From: Gerris lacustris
Lineage: Eukaryota > Arthropoda > Insecta > Hemiptera > Gerridae
Direction of reading: 5' to 3'
Assembly: GCA_951217055.1 (NCBI GenBank)
Contig: OX578282.1
Location: 14,633,877-14,697,876 of the forward strand
Length of the DNA stretch: 64,000 bases
How positions within the stretch are numbered: position 1 is the first letter of the stretch; each line of letters begins with the position of its first letter. Shown piece by piece: positions 56,941-64,000 of the stretch. A program made the translations under genes and the position numbers. The notes under the pieces are model-generated. The model was not told where the DNA came from. It saw only the letters and a list, made by a program, of their open reading frames with translations, and made no database searches.

Positions 56941-59000
56941 TTTGATGCTCGCACTTATTTTGGTAATTAGCTATTGTAAGAAATGTTTAGGAAGTTATTA
57001 AGGGATGGTCAGATGTCTGAAGGATTTGGTACTAAGCTATTTTCACTTTTAGCAATTTTTTTGCCTAAGAGGGTTCATCTCGAAAATACATGTCACAGGG
57101 TACGGTCTAGGCCAAGATTTTTTCCAGAAAACATAGTAATGTTTTCGGTAAGGGTATCACTAACAAGGTGTCGCACGTGTTTACTAGTTTTAGGAGTTCC
57201 ATGGACAGCAGCGGGGATGACATCTCATGTATCAATACTGAGGGTTTTTAGTGGCAAACATCCTTCGACACTGGACCTAAAAAAGATTTTTATGTGGTTG
57301 TAACTCGGTCTCTTTTAGCCGACAGAAGAAGAAAACTAAGAAATACTAAACCTGTTCGGGAACTAAACAGTCCGAAGGTCCGGTAGGCTAGAAGTAGGGT
57401 TTTAGAACATATCGAGGTTTATAAAAAGGACCCATCCTTCAAAGACAGTAAAGCAACCCTCAACAAAAAAAATATACATCTTCAAAGGACACTTAAGACA
57501 CATGACACTCTGATACCGATTTACTTTTCAACCATTTCTCCTCTTCGAATTCTTTAACTTTAAATTCTTCTTCAAAGCCAAAAGATAATGTAGGGATAAG
57601 CTTATAAGTATCACTACAAAGAGGGAATATCCAAAGACCTGTTATAAAATAATAAAAGACATTTTTATACTAAGCAATAGGAATAAAGTTGCACAAATTA
57701 GTAACAGTAGAGCATAATAAGAGATGTTTACCTTACATCATAAGAGTTTATACTACTAACATTCGACAACAGAGTCAGACTCAGACTAAACTTCTGCAAT
57801 GATTCTTTCTCTTGTATTGTATTTCGACTAATCTCACCAACACTGAAGATTACCACTAGTGGTTAAGAGCCGGCTCTGTACAATAGAGTTATATTAGTAG
57901 AAAGACATCATTCTTAATTCCTAATCGTGTAACCCTACTGCTTATCTTTAAAAATAAATAATTTATACTTTTAGAATGAACGAATGAAGTCGGGCAGTAC
58001 AAATATGATAATAGAAAAAAAAAAAATATAAACAAACAATTTTCCAATATAAATAAAATTTAAATTATAAACCAAAATGTTTGTTTTAACATATAGACCG
58101 AAAATTCAAAATAAAAAAAGAACAGTTGGAAGTAGTGATAAGAAAGAGAAGGTTAAATAATATAAATAAATAAAACTGTATTGAATATACATATAAATAT
58201 AAATAAATATAAATAATTTTCGGGTGACTAATACTCCCAGTTTCAAGCTTCTAATAAGCTCTTTCCTTGGGGAAATAATAGTAATTTAGAGCATTTGTTT
58301 ATGTTTATATGACAACTGGTAAGAGTTTGGGAAAACAGTTCCAACAAAAACCCTAGACACAAGGTTTCAAACAGTGATTAAAACTTATGACTAGATAACA
58401 ATATACAGGAAAACAATATAAATAAATAGCATACGTTCAATAACAACTATGGACAATAATAACATTAAATATTTGGTAACTAGGTACTGATAAATAAAAT
58501 GACTAGATAATTTTAACTTTGGACTACATTAATAAATAAGTAGCTATCAGAGTGGGAAGGTACCTTTTACTGTGTACTAAATATACCTTTTACTGTGATA
58601 TTTTTAACTATTTTAACCATTAATATTTGTTATGTTATTTTTGATTGATAAATGTCTTTTAAAGTGTTAATCTATGTATAATTATATAAATAATCAAAAG
58701 ATTGTAGGGAGGGTAATTATAAATAAACAAAACTTGATTTTTATTTCTTTTTCTACATTAACTATGTAAGAATAGTACAGGAGAATAACTTAAGGTGCTA
58801 TTACATATTATATATTTATAGATGATTTGGCGATACAAAGATGCTTTATGGAAACAAACTACAAATGAAAGGTTTTTAACCAGGTAAATCCGGTTATTAT
58901 GTAGGATTAATTAAATGACATAAACTGAAATAGTTATGATTTAAACTTATAAAGTATGAAAATATTAATTATAGTGTATGTGACTTATGCGAAAAATAAA
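56941..59000. other. unassigned AT-rich sequence
   Basis: A 106-codon frame at 56983-57303 has no motif. 57900-58720 is extremely AT-rich. No repeat family recognised. Confidence 0.5.
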
Positions 59001-59111
59001 TGTTTTAGGCTTAAAAATGACCGGCAAGGTTGAAACGTTGCCAACACCTAAATAAGTGTTAAAATTATTTACCCGTAATAGGATCCACCAGCATATATAT
59101 ATATATATATA
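59001..59111. repeat. decayed hairpin motif and (TA)n
   Basis: AAAATGACCGGCAAGGTTGAAACGT-type motif at 59017-59042, and a TA run at 59094-59111. Confidence 0.4.
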
Positions 59112-61376
59112 CAAGTGCAAACTTTATAGTGTAATCCTTAAAAACTTAAGTAAGAAATTAAAATAATTTAGACAAATTGAAAAGTAACTTCCACGTCTAT
59201 AAAGTCACTCTTTATTTTGGTCAACCCTTTATATAATTACTTTAAAGTCTTTATTTGATTTATGTTCATTTATATCAGTACTGTAATGAAGTTTACTGTA
59301 AAATACTGCAAAATAATACTGTAAAATACTGCAAAATATCCAAATATCTTTTCTTATCTACCGAAAGCGCAGCCCTCAATTTTTTTTTTTTTACTTTTCA
59401 AAAACTTTGTGATTCTTTAATAGATATAAAGGTACGAACATGAATAAAATAACCGTTAAATAAATCTCTATGAGAAAAATAAGGGGAAAGTGAAACAAAT
59501 CCTGTCAAAAAGTCCCGTCTATATAATCAGTGATTAGATAGCTGAGAACAGTACTTACGTTATCTTTTTTTTTTCTTATATGCTGAAATATAAAGCATTA
59601 TTTTATTATAATAGAATTTATAACGGTCTTTAGGGGGAGTAAACTGGTGATTTCATATCTGTAGATAAACAAGGTAAATTCTACGACAGGGAGTCAGGGT
59701 ACAATATTGTTGTCAAGTATCCCCCTTTACAAAGAATTCCTTCTCGGTGAAAGGAAGGCGAAGGACGTTAATTATAAGGAAGACCGACGAAACCAATACA
59801 AAGAAGAAACCCTCGAGGAAGCTGCCAAGTCTTTGGAATCAACGAGGGTTTTGAGGTTCTTGTACTAAGTCTAAGACGGGGCTAAGGTGGGCGTACTGGC
59901 GCGTGCCATCTGTATCCGGCAGAACTATTGTTTCACCTTTTAAAGTACAACAGGGGGACTTTTCAACAAGTCTTGAAGAACTTACATCAAGCATATCCGT
60001 GTGGTGCAGGAAGGAATCTAATTCTGACGTCATTATACATCACTGCATAGTTCCCTTGTTTGATGCATTTGTAAATGAATTTCATCACTAGATGAAAGTT
60101 CAACCGTGAAAAAGAGATGATACTGCTAAATTTTTACCTTCAAAATTTACTCTAACATTTGTTTGGTATAACATTACTAAAATTAATCGAAGCAACGCAG
60201 TATCGATATCGGGTTTTATTTTATTGACTAAGAATTTAATTTAGACATTTCAAATAGACCACGTAAGAGCATCCAAACACAACGAACCTCCAGCTTTATT
60301 TTAATCATATGGCTGTTTTAAGCTTTGATCCTTGTATCAAATCCACATATCATTATTGCGATCATAATTCGGGTAAGATACGAAATTCGGATCTGCATAC
60401 CAATTGTGAGACTATCAAGATCGCGAGCTACATTTATATCAATTAAGCCAATCAATCAATCAAAAAATCTATCCCTACTACTACTCTTACTACTTTTACC
60501 CTAATTGGCCTACCTAAAAATAAGAATTAAATGAAGAGGGACATCTTATATCTACTTACTAATAATTATCAAATCTTATCAGTCATAAAATATTTATCAT
60601 TTCCTCTTCAATAGTAGTATTAACGCCAGTAATTAACAACATCCAATATTATAAAGTTACAGAAACAAACGTGAATTAGTTAGAAACCAAACTTAAAAAG
60701 TTAGGGTTGGATAGAAATGAACTATTGAAAAAGCAGTAAAATAAAGACATCCAGGATTATATTAGTGTGAGTGAGAGAGAGAGTTAAATATGAAAGATGG
60801 TGTAATGATGACTTCAGTAGCAGGACGCCACGTGTAGGAGACGTAACATCTCTTCACATCTTGCCTCATCACACGTGTCTCTACTAACACTAGCACCCAG
60901 AACAGACATGTATCAAACTAATACTTAGTTACTATGATGTCATCAATATACGGCTATCAATATGACAGTGTGCCCTAGATAGTGCAACGCTGTTCGGACA
61001 CAAACAGGCACCCTTCTCTGAGTGGGCCCTTTATAGATGTACCATGACCAAATACTGGATATTATCACCCATCAGTGCAGCATTGTCAACATCCATTACC
61101 CTTTCCCTAAACATAACGTTGCAGCAGCAGCTACATATGGACCTTATTGATTCATTTCTTTAAATAAAATTATAACTTGCGTTTATCGATTATAACTCAA
61201 AACTATTCGTCCACATGAATATGTCTAAATGTATAAGCAATATTAACTTGAAACATATACTGTTGGAGACCAACAGTTGTTCTTTATTTTACTTTATTAT
61301 TTATGTTTTTTATAATTTTGTAAAAAAAAATGGCAATTTTAGCAACAAACGGACATACCACTTCTACATTTTAAAC
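59112..61376. other. unassigned sequence, partly non-repetitive
   Basis: 59630-60090 and 60780-61130 are non-repetitive and less AT-rich. Both strands are open for 62-64 codons at 59839-60091 without a motif. Two CACGTG-type boxes lie at 60830 and 60872. Confidence 0.4.
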
Positions 61377-61799
61377 TCATTTCTTCGTTAACGTAAATAA
61401 CGTAAGATTCGCAGGAAACCACGATGCAACCTCCTCCTTTTCTTCGAACGTGTTCGGAAAAGGCATCACTTTCACTGGAATTCGAACACATATGATCCTA
61501 CGCAAGATTTTCCTTACGTAATTACGTAGCAAGATAAGGAATCCGTATCCTGCGATATACGCATTCGCCCTCCAAAATCTGCAGAAGACGGTTCTCATCG
61601 CTTTGTAAAAAAGCGACCGACACGTGCACGTGTCACCATTCATTTCATTAATGTTTAAATAATTTAACTTCATTAGTTTAGCATCAGGGCCCTCAGCATC
61701 ACTTAATTTTACTTCGCATCCTCTCATCTCTTCGAGTCGGACAGTAGAAGACGTGGGACTAGCAGCTTGCAGCCTAGGTCGCAGCGTCAGCGTAGACAA
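61377..61799 (-). CDS. unidentified ORF, doubtful
   Basis: A 140-codon frame with no ATG at its 5' limit; the first ATG gives about 116 residues starting MRGCEVKLSDAEGPD. The middle segment (AGYGFLILLRNYVRKILRRI) could be a short hydrophobic then basic stretch. The region is less AT-rich and contains two perfect palindromes, GACACGTGCACGTGTC (61619-61634) and TACGTAATTACGTA. A consensus donor (AAG|GTAAGT, minus strand, about 61973) lies upstream, but the reading phases do not join. I do not recognise a family; it may be repeat-derived. Confidence 0.2.
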   Translation of the reverse strand: MSTLTLRPRLQAASPTSSTVRLEEMRGCEVKLSDAEGPDAKLMKLNYLNINEMNGDTCTCRSLFYKAMRTVFCRFWRANAYIAGYGFLILLRNYVRKILRRIICVRIPVKVMPFPNTFEEKEEVASWFPANLTLFTLTKK

Positions 61800-62299
61800 G
61801 TCACCACGGCTAAGTCCATTTTATATATATAAAATTTCATGTATTTAATTTAACTTCAGTGTGAATGTGTGTGTGAATGATTGTTTTGGTGTGAAACAAT
61901 TTTTGTGTATAAATTTAACTTTTAACTTAACTAGTGTGAATGCGTGTGTGAAAGAAGCTTCACTTACCTTAAATTCCTTTTTTTTCCGATCTATTGTCTG
62001 TATTCGGTTTCGGAACGAATGCAGACAATATATCTGGTTTAACTTCATTTTTCATTTTTTAAACTTTCTCATTTGTAAAACAACTGCTGGTAACTTATAC
62101 CGCGTGGCGTGTGCCACACGTAAATTTATTTTATCTCAATTATATGCTTGTTCGTCACGCTATCAATTCTTGTTCGTAGTATTTATTTTCCTTTTTTAAA
62201 GGTGGTCCTTGGGTTATTTTTTGTAATTTTGGAAACCAGAAATTATAGAAAATCATATAAGGTTTGTACCCTATGAGTCTAACATATACATAATTAAAT
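61800..62299. other. unassigned, with a hairpin at 61989-62033
   Basis: ATTGTCTGTATTCG and CGAATGCAGACAAT form a 14-bp stem (one mismatch), extendable by TA and GATC/ATC. AGTGTGAATGTGTGTGTGAA is repeated about 78 bp later with one change. Confidence 0.4.
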
Positions 62300-62919
62300 A
62301 GTCAGCCAATTAGTGTGGCACATAGCTTCCTCGCACCCTATTCCATATACTTTAATGATTTTATGCTTTTACAACCTATTATTGTCAAATTTATTTATTT
62401 TTAAAAACTATAAAAATTGTACTGATATTTTACATGGATTAAAGTATCAATTTATCAAAATTTAAAGAGCGTAAATGGTTGAAATTAATTTGGGGCTATC
62501 TGCGGGTTACTTTCGATAAACTATAAAAGTTTCATACAAATCAGATAAGTAATTTTAAAGATGTAGGTGAAAATAAATGTACATTTGTGTGCATGTGAAA
62601 GTGCAAATAAGATATGGTGGTTCTCTCTCAACAAATTAAAAAAAGACAAGTGAGCGCAGAAGGTTGAAACTTTAATGGTACTAAAAATGGGCTACTTATG
62701 ACCTGCCATCCAAATTTCATTAATATCAGTCGAGCAGTTTTTAAGATAAGCGTTGGTTTGCAAAAAAAAAAAAAAAAAACGACACACCGACAGAGAGACA
62801 CGGAACCAAAAATGATCCCAGATGTCTAAAACGGATTACTTCTTGGAATTTTTGTAATTGGAAATATAAAATATTTTCGTTCTTCAAAACGATCACATAG
62901 CATCCGTAAGTTCGGAAGC
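62300..62919 (+). repeat. R-A family repeat, full length
   Basis: Left AGCCAATTAGTGTGGCACAT, middle GGTTGAAATTAATTTGGGGC, module CATCCAAATTTCATTAATAT, A run, ACGGAACCAAAAATGATCCC, and a shortened terminal stem-loop (GCATCCGTAAGTTCGGAAGC). Confidence 0.85.
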
Positions 62920-63030
62920 AAACATCAAATTATGAAAGTAAAAATGTCACTTGTAGATCTTCAATTAGATCTTTATTAAACTATAGACGATAAAATATAC
63001 ATTATAGATAATGTAATTAAGCGTTAAATC

Positions 63031-64000
63031 CTGACTCTAATATTTTGATTGAAACCTCTATCTCATTTCTTAAATTACCTCTTTCTCTTTCTTAGTTGTG
63101 TACACTTTTCACTAAAGTTAATTTTATCCTTATTTTAAAAATTAGATTTTAACCTCTATCTCATTTCTTAAATTACCTCTTTCTCTTTCTTAGTAGTTTT
63201 CATTTTGCATTAAAGTTACTTTTATTCTGACTCTAAGAATTAGATTTTAACCTCTATCTCATTTCTTAAATTACCTCTTTCTCTTTCTTAGTTGTGTACA
63301 TTTTGCATTAAAGTTACTTTTATTCTGACTGTAAGAATTAGATTTTAACCTCTATCTCATTTCTTAAATTACCTCTTTCTCTTTCTTAGTTGTGTACATT
63401 TTGCATTAAAGTTACTTTTATTCTGACTGTAAGAATTAGATTTTAACCTCTATCACATTTCTTAAATTACCTCTTTCTCTTTCTTAGTTGTGTACATTTT
63501 GCATTAAAGTTACTTCTATTCTGACTGTAAGAATTAGATTTTAACCTCTATCACATTTCTTAAATTACCTCTTTCTCTTTCTTAGTTGTGTACATTTTGC
63601 ATTAAAGTTACTTCTATTCTGACTCTAAGCATTAGATTTTAACCTCTATCTCATTTCTTAAATTACCTCTTTCTCTTTCTTAGTAGTTTACATTTTGCAT
63701 TAAAGTTACTTTTATTCTGACTGTAAGAATTAGATTTTAACCTCTATCTCATTTCTTAAATTACCTCTTTCTCTTTCTTAGTTGTGTACATTTTGCATTA
63801 AAGTTACTTCTATTCTGACTCTAAGAATTAGATTTTAACCTCTATCTCATTTCTTAAATTACCTCTTTCACTTTCTTAGTTGTGTACATTTTGCATTAAA
63901 GTTACTTTTATTCTGACTGTAAGAATTAGATTTTAACCTCTATCTCATTTCTTAAATTACCTCTTTCTCTTTCTTAGTTGTGTACATTTTGCATTAAAGT
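63031..64000 (+). repeat. 98-bp tandem array, ~10 copies, runs off the window
   Basis: Units begin every 98 bp (ATTAGATTTTAAC at 63141, 63239, 63337). Each contains CCTCTATCTCATTTCTTAAA, TTACCTCTTTCTCTTTCTTAG, GTGTACATTTTGCATTAAAG. The first unit is most diverged. The array reaches the right edge, so its full length is unknown. Confidence 0.95.

Noticed and set aside
56983..57303. 106-codon ORF as a gene
   Set aside because: No domain, no splice support, and its start lies in repeat-rich DNA.
61989..62033. microRNA precursor
   Set aside because: The stem is about 19 bp with mismatches, shorter than a typical pre-miRNA, with no other support.
61845..62048. First exon joined to the 61377-61799 frame by splicing
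   Set aside because: A good donor exists at about 61973, but the nearest AG acceptor (after GGACTTAG) gives the wrong phase and lacks a pyrimidine tract.

Overview
The window looks like a gene-poor, AT-rich stretch of an animal genome, most likely an arthropod and plausibly an insect. The evidence is indirect. There are no bacterial operons, no long open frames, a mariner transposase remnant, a hAT transposase remnant, tRNA-derived SINE-like repeats, many inverted-repeat elements and many microsatellites. I find no host protein-coding gene that I can defend. The longest open frame (255 codons, 49181-49948) is made of a 51-bp tandem repeat. The organism cannot be named from the sequence alone.

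Layout. 0.7-7.3 kb: copies of two dispersed families (here R-A and R-B), a hAT deletion derivative (3928-4501), a 640-bp foldback (4648-5285) and a SINE-like tRNA repeat pair. 7.6-14.6 kb: three copies of an element that keeps the first ~45 codons of a probable tyrosine-recombinase ORF and ends in a 130-bp hairpin, a 35-bp array (9585-10246), another SINE copy and a foldback (11563-12028). 16-23.6 kb: R-A copies, two Harbinger-like MITEs with internal tandem repeats, and a 184-bp SINE palindrome. 23.9-31 kb: AT microsatellite, 24-bp and 52-bp arrays, R-B copies, an intact SINE with 12-bp target duplication. 31-43.4 kb: inverted-repeat elements, a 177-bp satellite-like array, a run of R-A copies, and a non-autonomous mariner with ~90-bp TIRs. 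43-57 kb: R-A/R-B copies, an 825-bp Harbinger-like element, a 130-bp TA-flanked hairpin with three AP-1 motifs, the 51-bp array and a fourth recombinase-type element. 57-64 kb: mostly unrecognised sequence, one R-A copy, and a 98-bp array running off the right edge.

Main observations. (1) At least seven repeat families with little overall similarity share one architecture: a degenerate module near 'CCAAATTTCATCAAAATCGG', usually a GACA-like short tandem repeat, a spacer, then a terminal stem-loop of family-specific sequence. (2) The recombinase-type element carries an NRF-1-like palindrome upstream of its ATG and a 3' terminal hairpin in every copy. (3) Seven copies of a GGCACTTC-ended MITE show 8-bp target duplications. 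(4) Nested insertions give a relative age order. Transposons here are mostly non-autonomous; no complete transposase is visible, so mobility would need enzymes encoded elsewhere.
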